Shown here: in pieces, positions 15,683 through 24,081 of the stretch | Position numbering within the stretch: position 1 is the first letter of the stretch | How the letters are laid out: each line of letters opens with the position of its first letter | Virus record (IMG/VR): IMGVR_UViG_3300044691_000371 | Span: 1-64,000 of that record | Length of the DNA: 64,000 nt | Origin: a virus | Reading direction: 5' to 3' (one strand) | Notes under the pieces: model-generated | The model's database searches: none | The model's input: the letters and a program-made list of their open reading frames with translations, nothing else | What the model was told of the DNA's origin: nothing | Program-made: the position numbers and the translations under genes

Positions 15683-18418
15683 TTAAGAAATTATTTCTGG
15701 ACCGTATGCTAAGATCGAAGTCCCGTCACCGTTAGTACGTAAAGGAGTGATACCCATACGAACATCTGCACTCATTTTGTAACCATATGCGGTTGGGTCT
15801 TGAATCATGAACACATCTAAGTTACCGATACCGATACCAACCTGTGATGGTATAAACCCTAAGTTTGCCGATGTTGCAACCGATGGAATGATACCGAAAG
15901 GCGACAATACTTGTGCTGTCTGTGGGTTAAACGCTAACACCCGTGAACGTTGAGTGAAACGTGTATGGGAAAATGCTAACTGATCTTTACCACTATCATC
16001 AACCCAACGAGTTAACAATGATTGGCTTTGGCCTGTTTGTTTTATCAGCGTGTTTGTGGTTGGATCGATAACCAAAATCGGTTTTTCGTTATCCAAATCA
16101 AAGTTTTGTTTGTTGTAAACCAATTCAGGTACTAAAACGTCATTCAAAGTTGGGTTGTTTAACGATCCCTGGAACAATGAGTTATAGTAGAATGAATATG
16201 GGTTATCAACGTTTCCGTTAAGTACAAACTGCTGGGCGGTTGTGTTACCTCCTGTTGGGTTCGGGCTTATACCTGTTGAATATGTAATCGATTTGTGGGG
16301 TACTGATGCGCCTAAAGTGTATAAAAGGAAATCATCAATGTAAGTACCCATTACTGCAAATGATTGCGCCCATCCTGTTGACATTTGATCGTAACGCAAT
16401 TGCGCCATTGTCAACGGTGTCCAAAGTATCGGCTGCATCCAGAACGGTGTTAAGTTAAGGGCAACCGCTGTATCTGTGTATGTGTAGTTAGCAGGGCTAA
16501 CTGGTTGCGTACCCATGTAAATTGTTGGGTTAGCCGCTATGTTTGCCCATATTAAACCGGTGTTATTTTCAGTCGTTTGCGCTCCAAAAATTGGAATATC
16601 GTTTTTCCAGCTTGTGGTTGGGAACAATTTGAATATCGCAAGGTCTAAGAAGTCCATTGCAAACAAATCCGGTGATGCTAAGAAGTTATCAGTTGCTGTA
16701 AGCGTCGATAATGTTTTAGTGCTTCCGTTTTGGAAATTCGTATAGTTGATGTTACCGCCTTGCAAACGTGATATAAGTGCGTCAACCGATTCCCCTGGTT
16801 CGCTTTGGCTATTTCTGCGGAACGATTTGTAGTTCTGCTCTGTAGCGTTCATTACAACACGGGTCTTATCAAATATCGCTTTGTACTTAGGCTCGTTACG
16901 TAAGGCTGAAAGATAAGCTCCTAATTCAACTGCTTCTGTACCCTCTGTATGGCTTTGTACCTTTGCAATCAATTTTTTACCTGAATCATCCGCTTTCAAT
17001 TGTGACATTGTTTTTGGATAACCACCGGTGAATGCGATACGGTTTGAAGGGTTTGGCTTTGCTGCAAGTTTCATTTTATCGGCTGCAACATCCGCTTTTA
17101 ATTCGTCCATTGTTTTGAGTTTAACTTTGCCAGCCGCCAGTTTCGAAGCTAATTCTTCTTTTTCTTTAACCTTTTTCTTAGCTGCTTTCATTTCGGCTGA
17201 ATCATCCATGTCGTCCATATCGGATTCAAGCTGTGAACACATTTCAACAGCGTCTTCAGCTTCTTTTTTAGCCTTTAAAAATTCCTCTTTGTCTTCATCA
17301 GAAGCATCTGCCTTTTCGGCTTTTTCTTTTGCTGCCAATGCTGATGCGGTTAAAGCTGAAGCGTTCATCATTGCGGTTTGCAGTTTTTCTTTAGCTTCCT
17401 GTTTAGCTTTCATCTTTCCAACGCTTTCTTCAAGCTTATTGAAAAGTGCTTTATCAGCTTCCCCGCTATTTTTTACATCATAAAGATTTTTTGCTGGTGG
17501 CGGGTTTAAGGTTGGAGTAGTATCGCCGTAAATAGAATTGTCGCCTGATAATGCAACAACTGCACTCTTAAACATATCTACGATTTGCGAACCTGATCCG
17601 GCTTTTTTCTTTTTGTCGTCTTCCTCTTTTGCTGCTTTAATCACATCTGGAAGTTCGGCGGCTGTTTTCTTTTCAGCGGCTAACTTGGCTGCCTCATCTT
17701 GTTCGGCTTTCAATTTGTCAGCACTTAGTTTATCAGCCTTGGTTTTGTCGGCTGCAAGTTTATCGGCGTTTTCCTTTTTCACTTTGTCTTCCGCGTCTTT
17801 AACCAATTTTTTTGCGGCCTCTAATTCCTGATCTTCCATTGTTTTTAGTTTGCTATTTAAGGTTGTTAACTCTTTTTCTAATGTTTTTAAACTTATCTCA
17901 TCGTAGCATTTTGCGTTTAAAAGTTCCGCGTTTGCTGTTAGATAACTTTGTTTTTGTACCGCATCCATGTTTGATGGAATTGTTACCATGCTTATTTCGT
18001 ATATTTCAAAAGTGGTTGCAACTGCTAAACCGTCTTTGTCTGTCCAAATTTCAGGGGTTTGATTTCCATCTTTATCCCTCGTCATTTTTCCAGTGGTTTT
18101 GAGTTCTTTAAACCCACCTATCGAACAAGCTTTCAAATATCCCGCTTCCCACAATTCGCTTGCTTGGCGGCTTTCTTCTGTGATTTTGTGAAAGACCGGA
18201 ACCCCTGTCCATTCACCATCGTTGAAGTCAATGTCGGTCATGTGACCCAATGGAAGCGATTCCCAATTATGCTGTGATAGAAGTACCGGATTTTTACTAT
18301 ATCTTCCGAAATCTAACACGTCATTTGGGATTCGAAACCCCTGATCGTTTGGGGTGTTTGTGCTAAAAACTATTCTCTTTCCCGACATTTCGGTATAAAA
18401 ATAAATTAAGCGTTTCAT
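15683..18418 (-). CDS. Fused prohead protease-scaffold-major capsid protein
   Basis: The 911-residue polyprotein has three parts. Residues 1-165 are an S78-like prohead protease, with LLSQHNW (His50) and LKACSIGGF (Ser99) as the likely catalytic pair and a closing FEIYEISMV strand. Residues about 165-480 are Lys/Glu/Ala-rich coiled coil, the scaffold. Residues about 490-911 are the HK97-fold capsid protein (LTPFWMQPILWTPLTMAQLRYDQ; GMGITPL-like end). The protease would cut itself and the scaffold away during maturation. An alternative start at the Met at residue 11 is possible. Fusions of protease and capsid occur in some phages, but all three in one gene is uncommon. Confidence 0.8.
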   Translation of the reverse strand: MKRLIYFYTEMSGKRIVFSTNTPNDQGFRIPNDVLDFGRYSKNPVLLSQHNWESLPLGHMTDIDFNDGEWTGVPVFHKITEESRQASELWEAGYLKACSIGGFKELKTTGKMTRDKDGNQTPEIWTDKDGLAVATTFEIYEISMVTIPSNMDAVQKQSYLTANAELLNAKCYDEISLKTLEKELTTLNSKLKTMEDQELEAAKKLVKDAEDKVKKENADKLAADKTKADKLSADKLKAEQDEAAKLAAEKKTAAELPDVIKAAKEEDDKKKKAGSGSQIVDMFKSAVVALSGDNSIYGDTTPTLNPPPAKNLYDVKNSGEADKALFNKLEESVGKMKAKQEAKEKLQTAMMNASALTASALAAKEKAEKADASDEDKEEFLKAKKEAEDAVEMCSQLESDMDDMDDSAEMKAAKKKVKEKEELASKLAAGKVKLKTMDELKADVAADKMKLAAKPNPSNRIAFTGGYPKTMSQLKADDSGKKLIAKVQSHTEGTEAVELGAYLSALRNEPKYKAIFDKTRVVMNATEQNYKSFRRNSQSEPGESVDALISRLQGGNINYTNFQNGSTKTLSTLTATDNFLASPDLFAMDFLDLAIFKLFPTTSWKNDIPIFGAQTTENNTGLIWANIAANPTIYMGTQPVSPANYTYTDTAVALNLTPFWMQPILWTPLTMAQLRYDQMSTGWAQSFAVMGTYIDDFLLYTLGASVPHKSITYSTGISPNPTGGNTTAQQFVLNGNVDNPYSFYYNSLFQGSLNNPTLNDVLVPELVYNKQNFDLDNEKPILVIDPTTNTLIKQTGQSQSLLTRWVDDSGKDQLAFSHTRFTQRSRVLAFNPQTAQVLSPFGIIPSVATSANLGFIPSQVGIGIGNLDVFMIQDPTAYGYKMSADVRMGITPLRTNGDGTSILAYGPEIIS

Positions 18419-18443
18419 ATATTAATTTTTATATAATTAACTA

Positions 18444-18451
18444 TATATTTG
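18444..18451 (+). promoter_or_regulatory. -7 promoter element of the plus-strand island
   Basis: TATATTTG matches TAnnTTTG exactly and lies 9 bases before the ATG of the XRE regulator. No clear -33 TTTG was found, so strength is uncertain. Confidence 0.45.
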
Positions 18452-18460
18452 AAATTAATT

Positions 18461-18676
18461 ATGAATGTTGAACCATACAGAAAAATGAGATCGCGAGAAT
18501 TAAGATTAATGCGTGTCGATTGTAAGATTACACAAGTTCAATTATCTGCTTTATCTGGATTAACACAGTCTACAATTAGTAAAATTGAAAGAGGTATTGT
18601 TTCATGGAGCATTGATAATGAAATCCTTTATTTTGAAACCTTAAAAAAATATATTGATGAAAAAAAAGATAATTGA
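18461..18676 (+). CDS. XRE/Cro-type helix-turn-helix regulator
   Basis: The protein has 71 residues from the ATG at 18461; a TTG four codons upstream overlaps the -7 element and is rejected. The Cro/C1 HTH is clear: LRLMRVDCKITQVQLSALSG, then LTQSTISKIERG. It heads a plus-strand island of small genes divergent from the capsid gene and may repress the island or the minus-strand promoters. Confidence 0.8.
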   Translation: MNVEPYRKMRSRELRLMRVDCKITQVQLSALSGLTQSTISKIERGIVSWSIDNEILYFETLKKYIDEKKDN

Positions 18677-18953
18677 CTTTTTAAATTGGATTACATTTAA
18701 AAAACCTATATTTTCAAATGAATTAGAGGCTATTAAAGATTTAAAGTCTTATTATAAGCCTTATGAAAAGATAAATATGTTACAAGGTCAATTCAGTAAT
18801 ACAATTATCAATTATGAAGTTGGGATGTCAAAGCCAAAAACAATTCATAGGTTTTTAGAGAAATTTGGTTATTTTAAAGAAGGCGATGTTTTTATTAAAA
18901 AGTTTTCTGTTTGTAAAAAGAAAAAGCCTATTAAAAAACCTACTAAATTTTAA
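18657..18953 (+). CDS. Small basic protein of unknown function
   Basis: About 98 residues, overlapping the end of the XRE gene by 20 bases, so probably coupled to it. Residues about 60-80 (PKTIHRFLEKFGYFKEGD) could be helix-turn-helix-like. The C-terminus is a lysine-rich tail. Nothing further recognised. Confidence 0.55.
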   Translation: MKKKIIDFLNWITFKKPIFSNELEAIKDLKSYYKPYEKINMLQGQFSNTIINYEVGMSKPKTIHRFLEKFGYFKEGDVFIKKFSVCKKKKPIKKPTKF

Positions 18954-18963
18954 TTAACTAACT

Positions 18964-19176
18964 ATGCAAAAAAGAATCACACACTATTTAATTTCTGTTT
19001 GTTATCTCAAAAACAATCTTGTTAATTTTTACAACTTCATCTTAGAAAAAGATGTTTACCCATCCAGGCGTTCAATTGAAGAATATATTGGAGGTTCTGT
19101 AACAGATTCAAGTAACATTACAGTTTTAGGAATTAGCCCTCAAAATATCGATCAATATGAACAATTCAATGCGTGA
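18964..19176 (+). CDS. Small hypothetical protein
   Basis: The 70-residue protein starts MQKRITHYLISVCYLKNN and overlaps the next gene by about 20 bases. No motif was recognised. Part of the plus-strand island. Confidence 0.5.
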   Translation: MQKRITHYLISVCYLKNNLVNFYNFILEKDVYPSRRSIEEYIGGSVTDSSNITVLGISPQNIDQYEQFNA

Positions 19177-19357
19177 AGAAATCAAAAAATGTAATCCGTG
19201 TCAATTCTATGGGTTCTTTTTTCGGGTTGAAGATTTATTCTCTGAAAAAGTAAATGACATTGAAAAAAAGCTTGATAAGGTTATGTATGAAAAAAATACA
19301 ATTGACATTCCTTATGAAGACTTAACTAATCAAAAATTTATTGAAAATGGAAAATAA
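19157..19357 (+). CDS. Small hypothetical protein
   Basis: The 66-residue, charged protein contains NPCQFYGFFFRVEDLFSEKV. It overlaps both neighbours, as expected for a compact phage operon. Function unknown. Confidence 0.5.
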   Translation: MNNSMREEIKKCNPCQFYGFFFRVEDLFSEKVNDIEKKLDKVMYEKNTIDIPYEDLTNQKFIENGK

Positions 19358-19613
19358 GATTAAACTTACATGTGTCGGTAATACTTCGCTACTATTCATT
19401 GAAAATGAAAATGGTGAAGTCAATATAACTAAGAATAATTATCAAGATATTGCGGTGTTATCATTAGAAAATATAATTGAATTGCATGATTTCTTAAATA
19501 CCTTTAAAATACTTCAAAATGGAAAATCAATAAGATATTGTAGAACATGCCCTAAATTGTGGAATGGTAAACCTTCTTATCTTTATCTTACAAAACCAAA
19601 ACGTATTGATTAA
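19347..19613 (+). CDS. Small hypothetical protein
   Basis: 88 residues from the ATG at 19347. A CRTCPKLW motif near the C-terminus has two Cys but is not a full zinc finger. The stop overlaps the next start (TAATG). Confidence 0.5.
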   Translation: MENKIKLTCVGNTSLLFIENENGEVNITKNNYQDIAVLSLENIIELHDFLNTFKILQNGKSIRYCRTCPKLWNGKPSYLYLTKPKRID

Positions 19614-19816
19614 TGTTCATTTTGCAACTAAACCCACAATTGAAAGTGAAAACTCCTTTAGGTTTCGGCTGGACTTTCTTTCTCATAGATTATGGACAGG
19701 ACACAAACCCGGTTTTTGTTGTTCGTCTTGACGTTGACGGTCAAGTTAAAAACTTTGATAGTAATTCAATTCAAATCGAAGGGAATCCTATGATTGGATT
19801 GCCATTTTTAAAATAA
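19613..19816 (+). CDS. Small beta-rich hypothetical protein
   Basis: The 67-residue protein resembles a small SH3-like barrel in spacing (VKTPLGFGWTFFLIDYGQD, then VFVVRLDVDGQVKNFDSNSI). Small barrels of this type are frequent phage accessory proteins. Function not known. Confidence 0.5.
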   Translation: MFILQLNPQLKVKTPLGFGWTFFLIDYGQDTNPVFVVRLDVDGQVKNFDSNSIQIEGNPMIGLPFLK

Positions 19817-19829
19817 CACTTTTATTTTT

Positions 19830-20171
19830 ATGGAATACAATACAATTATCCAAATATATGATAGGTTGGTAGACGTTTCTAATCAACTACATGATGAATG
19901 TGATTTAGATTGTACCGGCTTTGATCGTGCGCTATTTACGCTCCGTCATGCTCTTTTACAATATCAACCAATTAATCTTCACCTTTCAAATAAAAGTCTT
20001 ACACATCAATTAGAAATAGCTGAATCAAAGCTTAAAGAATGCTATTGTAAACGAGATGAAATTTTAAGAGTTAATAACGAACTTATTTCTGAAAATGAAA
20101 ATCTTAAATCTGAAATAAATTCTCTCCGTAAACTTTATCAAAAAGCTTCTGCAAACAAAATGTTAAAATAG
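19830..20171 (+). CDS. Coiled-coil hypothetical protein
   Basis: The 113-residue protein has an N-terminal helical region and a coiled coil over about residues 60-110 (LEIAESKLKECYCKRDEIL, then NNELISENENLKSEINSL). Function unknown; late gene of the plus-strand island. Confidence 0.5.
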   Translation: MEYNTIIQIYDRLVDVSNQLHDECDLDCTGFDRALFTLRHALLQYQPINLHLSNKSLTHQLEIAESKLKECYCKRDEILRVNNELISENENLKSEINSLRKLYQKASANKMLK

Positions 20172-20185
20172 TTTGTTGCTTTAAT

Positions 20186-20341
20186 ATGAATCATCAAACA
20201 CTTTCTTTAATATTTCTATTCTTTGCTATAGTATTATATTTTGTGATTGGCAGAACGCCGGAGCCAACGTTTTGGGTAATCGTTATATTAGATGCTGCTT
20301 TATGGTGTGCATTTGTTTATTTCGCTTTCTTAAATCATTAA
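20186..20341 (+). CDS. Small two-helix membrane protein
   Basis: This 51-residue protein starts MNHQTLSLIFLFFAIVLYFV. Two hydrophobic helices (5-22 and 30-48) flank a short polar turn GRTPEPT. The size and topology allow a holin-like or antiholin-like role, but no lysis genes are next to it. Confidence 0.5.
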   Translation: MNHQTLSLIFLFFAIVLYFVIGRTPEPTFWVIVILDAALWCAFVYFAFLNH

Positions 20342-20342
20342 T

Positions 20343-21149
20343 TTATAAGCCTCCATTGCCTTTTTTCTTATCTATGATTGTAGTTAAATCATATAAAATA
20401 GTTCCGCTTCCAGTTACTGTACTTGAAAATTGAATTGTGCTTCCAGCCTTTACTCTTATTAATGCTGTAGGAAAAGAATAATCATCTTTTATGTTATAAG
20501 TAGTTCCAAATGAATCTCCCATAACATAAAATGTTTTTGTTTTTGTCGCTGAATTTGTGTCAATCCATGTATATTGAACTATTATCGAATCATTACCGGT
20601 AATATTATCTATATTCAAATAAGCTCCTATTATAAATGTTCTATCTACTAAATCAGCGTTTAAATATGTTCCAGCATTGCTTAAACTTGTTGTTTCTCCC
20701 GGAAATGTTATCTCATTTGAAAGTAGTATGTCATTTAATCTTACAACATCATAAATATTAGTTGGTTGATTTAAAATTCGTAATGTATCTTGAATAAAAT
20801 TAGTTCTTAATGTTATTGGTACGCCAAATCCTCCACTTCCAGCAAATTTTGAAGTATCAAAAAAAGTAGTTAATGAATATGAAAATTGATGCATCGTTTC
20901 AGAATTAACTGGCTTTAAACTGCTATCTGATATTGAAATAGTAGGGACATTTAAAAAAAGACTATCAACTTGTGATTTTTGATACCAATAAACAAAACCA
21001 CGGTTACTACCCATGTCTGTTCTAAAATTGAATGTATCATTTGATCTTTGCAATGAATTTCCAACATTTTGCCATGATGCAATAACATATGCTCCCCATA
21101 TAATTCCAGGTAAACATAATAGTATTGGCAATAAATATTTCTTTTTCAT
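20343..21149 (-). CDS. Membrane-anchored or secreted appendage protein with DVVRLNDI motif
   Basis: The 268-residue protein begins with a lysine-led hydrophobic segment (MKKKYLLPILLCLPGIIWG), a signal peptide or anchor. NIYDVVRLNDI near residue 132 parallels NPNDVVRLSDL in the gene at 474-1352. The rest is beta-rich with many Ser/Thr/Asn. It overlaps the upstream 312-residue gene by four bases. A fibre or fibritin-like neck appendage is possible. Confidence 0.5.
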   Translation of the reverse strand: MKKKYLLPILLCLPGIIWGAYVIASWQNVGNSLQRSNDTFNFRTDMGSNRGFVYWYQKSQVDSLFLNVPTISISDSSLKPVNSETMHQFSYSLTTFFDTSKFAGSGGFGVPITLRTNFIQDTLRILNQPTNIYDVVRLNDILLSNEITFPGETTSLSNAGTYLNADLVDRTFIIGAYLNIDNITGNDSIIVQYTWIDTNSATKTKTFYVMGDSFGTTYNIKDDYSFPTALIRVKAGSTIQFSSTVTGSGTILYDLTTIIDKKKGNGGL

Positions 21150-22084
21150 GTTACCTTAATCAAAATATTTTGTGGATCATTTGAAGCAAAACCATAAAGC
21201 CTATTTGGACTAAATGTTTGATCGAATTGATCTGTGATTGAAACTTGATTTGATGAAGCATAAATAACGACTAATCCAATTGGTAATGTTAAAGGTAGAT
21301 ACCAACTGCCATTACTATCTTGTAGAAGATTAGTTTCATTGAAAGTAAATGTAATAGCCCCCCCGCTACCATTATTTGGCTGTGTAAACATAACTCCATT
21401 TGATATAATTGTGGTAAATATAATATCATCTTCGTTAAATTGCGTTACTTGGTCAAATGCGGTGCTATCGAAACCTATTTTAAACCCCATTATTAAACCG
21501 TCCTGATCTAAAGCGTCTGCGGCTGTTATTCCGGTTAATGTAAATTGAAACCCGTAGTTATTGAATATCGTAACCATCGCTTGCGTTAACCACGATGTGC
21601 CAACTACGTACCCATTATTTGTTGAAGTAAAATTTATTGCTTCGGCTACGCAAACAAAGAATGTTCCGGCTGTTAGTGGATTGCCGTCATAAACTATCGT
21701 TCCGTTTATGACTTGATATATTACCCCAATCTTTAGCGTGTCGCCTGGCATAGCTACGCCTTTCCCTAAAGCACCTAATGAAAAGTGTTGTCGTATTCTA
21801 TCAATAAAATTCAATAAGTCCGTAGAAAATCCTGATTGATCGTCACCATATGCGTCTGGCTCCCAATTGTATGAACCAAAATCCCATTTCCAATCGCATC
21901 TTGTAAGTCCACCTGGGTACTGCGTTGTATCTGGTGCAGCATCTAATCCTAAAAGTATAAAGTTTCCGTTATTGTCAGGAGTTTTCTTGGGCAAAAAATT
22001 AGTCTTTAATATCACTGTCGCGCCTGTACTACTTAACAAGGCTTGACATTCTTTTAAAACACTGTCTAAGATTTCTCCGATCAT
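21146..22084 (-). CDS. Structural protein of the head-tail region
   Basis: The 312-residue protein has a helical N-terminus (MIGEILDSVLKECQALL), then a long beta-rich body rich in Trp, Asn and Gly. The beginning resembles neck or tail-completion proteins. It is co-transcribed with the appendage gene downstream and morphogenesis genes upstream. No family recognised. Confidence 0.5.
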   Translation of the reverse strand: MIGEILDSVLKECQALLSSTGATVILKTNFLPKKTPDNNGNFILLGLDAAPDTTQYPGGLTRCDWKWDFGSYNWEPDAYGDDQSGFSTDLLNFIDRIRQHFSLGALGKGVAMPGDTLKIGVIYQVINGTIVYDGNPLTAGTFFVCVAEAINFTSTNNGYVVGTSWLTQAMVTIFNNYGFQFTLTGITAADALDQDGLIMGFKIGFDSTAFDQVTQFNEDDIIFTTIISNGVMFTQPNNGSGGAITFTFNETNLLQDSNGSWYLPLTLPIGLVVIYASSNQVSITDQFDQTFSPNRLYGFASNDPQNILIKVT

Positions 22085-22118
22085 TTAACAAATATAGTAT
22101 TCAAAACTATATTTTTAT

Positions 22119-22337
22119 TTATTTAAAATCGGCAATCTTTTTTAAGATAGTAATTGCCATATCCTTATCGATTTCTACAATAGGGCTTTTAGGATATAAT
22201 TCAAATGAAATGCTATTGTTACGGACTGTGAAATATAATATTTCTTCTTTTGCGTTTAAAGGCTTTTGCTCTTTGTAAATTGTTTTTACAACAACGCCGA
22301 ATTTATTTTTATATAATTTTGGTATTTCAATTTCCAT
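22119..22337 (-). CDS. Small hypothetical protein
   Basis: The 72-residue, mostly beta protein begins MEIEIPKLYKNKFGVVVKTI and ends with a helix. Its ATG overlaps the stop of the upstream 70-residue gene. Function unknown. Confidence 0.5.
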   Translation of the reverse strand: MEIEIPKLYKNKFGVVVKTIYKEQKPLNAKEEILYFTVRNNSISFELYPKSPIVEIDKDMAITILKKIADFK

Positions 22338-22549
22338 TATAACAAAGTTTTTTTAGGCGAATTACTATTTTCAATCAATGAACTTAACTTCCTTAATGCG
22401 TCCCATATCTTGCCTTGTTCATATAGGCTATTTATCCTGTCTCTATTGAATAAATTTATGAAGTCTGGATACTTACCTGTCTTAATTATTTCAGTTAATT
22501 CTTGGGCAGATAATGACTGTTTTAAATTAAATGAGTTGTGCTGATTCAT
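22337..22549 (-). CDS. Small helical hypothetical protein
   Basis: The 70-residue protein begins MNQHNSFNLKQSLSAQELTE. It looks helical and has no recognised motif. Coupled to the downstream gene. Confidence 0.45.
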   Translation of the reverse strand: MNQHNSFNLKQSLSAQELTEIIKTGKYPDFINLFNRDRINSLYEQGKIWDALRKLSSLIENSNSPKKTLL

Positions 22550-22559
22550 ATTAGTGTTT

Positions 22560-22904
22560 TTAAGGACATAAACTTATTTCGTAAATTTTAAATTCTTTTA
22601 TATTGCCGTTTTCATCACGATCAATAAAACCTCCTGGTTGTGCATTTACTATAAGTCCTTCTTTATGTAAAAGGTTTAAATATTTGCTTTCATCAGTTAG
22701 CTTATGAAAAATAGGCTTAAACATTAGTCCTTTGTGACTTAATTTTACTTCTGTTACTATTCCTATTGATATTTCTTTCCAATTATGATTAAGTAATAAA
22801 ACTGGATTTAAATTAAACTTTTTAAAGTTAAAAGCTGATGGAGATATTACATCAGAACTATCCCATTTTATTTTAGGCAATTCTATTTTAATCTTTTTTT
22901 TCAT
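22560..22904 (-). CDS. Catalytically altered paralog of the prohead protease domain
   Basis: This 114-residue protein aligns with residues 30-145 of the capsid polyprotein. PVLLLNHNW matches PVLLSQHNW, PIFHKLTDES matches PVFHKITEES, and FKIYEISL matches FEIYEISM. The His (40) is kept, but the Ser position within ACSIGGF is Gln here (NAQPGGF), with identical His-to-GGF spacing of 51. Without the nucleophile it should not cleave. It could regulate or occupy the true protease, or be decaying. It lies about 4 kb upstream of the capsid gene in transcription order. Confidence 0.7.
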   Translation of the reverse strand: MKKKIKIELPKIKWDSSDVISPSAFNFKKFNLNPVLLLNHNWKEISIGIVTEVKLSHKGLMFKPIFHKLTDESKYLNLLHKEGLIVNAQPGGFIDRDENGNIKEFKIYEISLCP

Positions 22905-22920
22905 AATTCAAAGTTAAATA

Positions 22921-23541
22921 TTATTTTGAAAATGCCTTCATTGCTTTTTTTGTTTCGAAATCTAATTTACGCTTAATTGCATTTATCATCTTTGGGTTAG
23001 CCCCCTGCGATTTAGTTGGTAAATATTGACGTTTCGGCATTGACCATGAATGTTCGGCAATTGTATTTTTTTGCGCGTAATTTGCTTTTTTTGCTGTGCT
23101 AAACTTCTTATTTTTGTCGAAATGTAAAACGGCTGTTCGTTCTTTTTGATGGATAGTACCACCTTCATTATGCACTTGGGCGTAAGGCACAATTCCCAAA
23201 TCAACCCCTATAAAAACATATCCGCTCGAAACAATAAATTTAATCGAATTAAAAAGGGCTAATGATTGTCTTAAAAGTGGCTTGCTTGCGCTGTAGACTG
23301 AACCTTTATAATTACTATTCCCCCCTTTTCCCCTATTAGCTGTATATGCTTTGTTTGTGGCGTTTTTTCGTTTAGGCCAAGGTGTAACTCCGTTACCTGA
23401 ATCATATCCCGAGAGTAGGAAATTTTGCTTTACAATTTTCACACTTTCTACCCCAATAATATCAGGTGTCTTTTTCATTAAAGCATCCATTGCAGCTCTT
23501 GATTTCTGGAAGTCACGAATTAGCGCGTCTAAACTTTGCAT
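22921..23541 (-). CDS. Virion morphogenesis / tail completion protein
   Basis: 206 residues from the ATG at 23541; a TTG two codons earlier is less likely. It resembles the phage virion morphogenesis family (gpG/gpS-like): a helical N-terminus, WPKRKNATN, then LLRQSLALFNSIKF and VGVDLGIVPYAQVHNEGGTI-type strands with the characteristic AxxHNEG. A QYLP motif follows near residue 175. These proteins terminate the tail tube or join the tail to the head. Confidence 0.75.
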   Translation of the reverse strand: MQSLDALIRDFQKSRAAMDALMKKTPDIIGVESVKIVKQNFLLSGYDSGNGVTPWPKRKNATNKAYTANRGKGGNSNYKGSVYSASKPLLRQSLALFNSIKFIVSSGYVFIGVDLGIVPYAQVHNEGGTIHQKERTAVLHFDKNKKFSTAKKANYAQKNTIAEHSWSMPKRQYLPTKSQGANPKMINAIKRKLDFETKKAMKAFSK

Positions 23542-23544
23542 TAA

Positions 23545-23552
23545 CAAATATA
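23545..23552 (-). promoter_or_regulatory. -7 element before the morphogenesis gene
   Basis: TATATTTG lies on the minus strand 4 bases before the ATG. It almost abuts a plus-strand TATATTTG at 23563, so the site may be divergent. No good -33 match. Confidence 0.35.
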
Positions 23553-23562
23553 ATTATTTTAC

Positions 23563-23642
23563 TATATTTGAACTGTGTGATTATTACTTAGGTTTTTTAT
23601 TTGAGCGGCTACTATTAGATAAAACTAAAGTAGCCGTTTTTT
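23563..23642 (+). ncRNA. Candidate short plus-strand RNA
   Basis: A TATATTTG element at 23563-23570 is followed, after about 35 bases, by an 8-bp hairpin (CGGCTACT/AGTAGCCG, 23606-23636) and six Ts. The predicted product is about 65 bases and antisense to no gene body. The -33 match (TTTG at 23535) is 24 bases away, longer than usual. Confidence 0.35.
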
Positions 23643-23886
23643 ATTTCTTCAAACTTTTATAATAGTTAAATCCCCTATTTAAGTAATAAGGAAAATTAAT
23701 CATAGGATGTATCATTTCGGCTGTAGCATTTTCAATATGTTTAGTCGTTAATTTTTTAGGTTCAATTACCGATACATTATGATCTATGCAATGAATTTTA
23801 ACTCTATTGTAATCTTCAATTGCTGTCATTTTCATTATTCCAAAATGACCTTTAAGTAATCCATGCATACTCATACTTTCATTCAA
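23641..23886 (-). CDS. Small hypothetical protein
   Basis: The 81-residue protein contains MIHPMINFPYYLNRGFNYY near its end. It overlaps the upstream gene by 8 bases. No family recognised. Confidence 0.5.
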   Translation of the reverse strand: MNESMSMHGLLKGHFGIMKMTAIEDYNRVKIHCIDHNVSVIEPKKLTTKHIENATAEMIHPMINFPYYLNRGFNYYKSLKK

Positions 23887-24079
23887 TTAAACTTTCTGGT
23901 CTATCAATATCAACGTTAAAATTTGAGTAGTCGTTTCCCTCTGCGTTTGAAATTCTCATTGGCCTTTTTGCTTTCCTCCAAAAGTCGTCACTCCATTCCT
24001 GTAAGATAACTTTTTCTTCATCTGTTATTAGTTCATCATTGTAGACCTTTAGAAGTATGTGGTTTTGTTGTGGTGTCAT
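23879..24079 (-). CDS. Small hypothetical protein
   Basis: The 66-residue protein begins MTPQQNHILLKVYNDELITD and contains WSDDFWRKAKRPMRI. Acidic and helical. Function unknown. Confidence 0.5.
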   Translation of the reverse strand: MTPQQNHILLKVYNDELITDEEKVILQEWSDDFWRKAKRPMRISNAEGNDYSNFNVDIDRPESLIE

Positions 24080-24081
24080 TT

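Noticed and set aside
17028-17831. Long plus-strand reading frames opposite the scaffold region.
   Set aside because: They are Ser/Ala/Phe-rich mirror frames of a Lys/Glu/Ala coiled coil, with no start signals or motifs.
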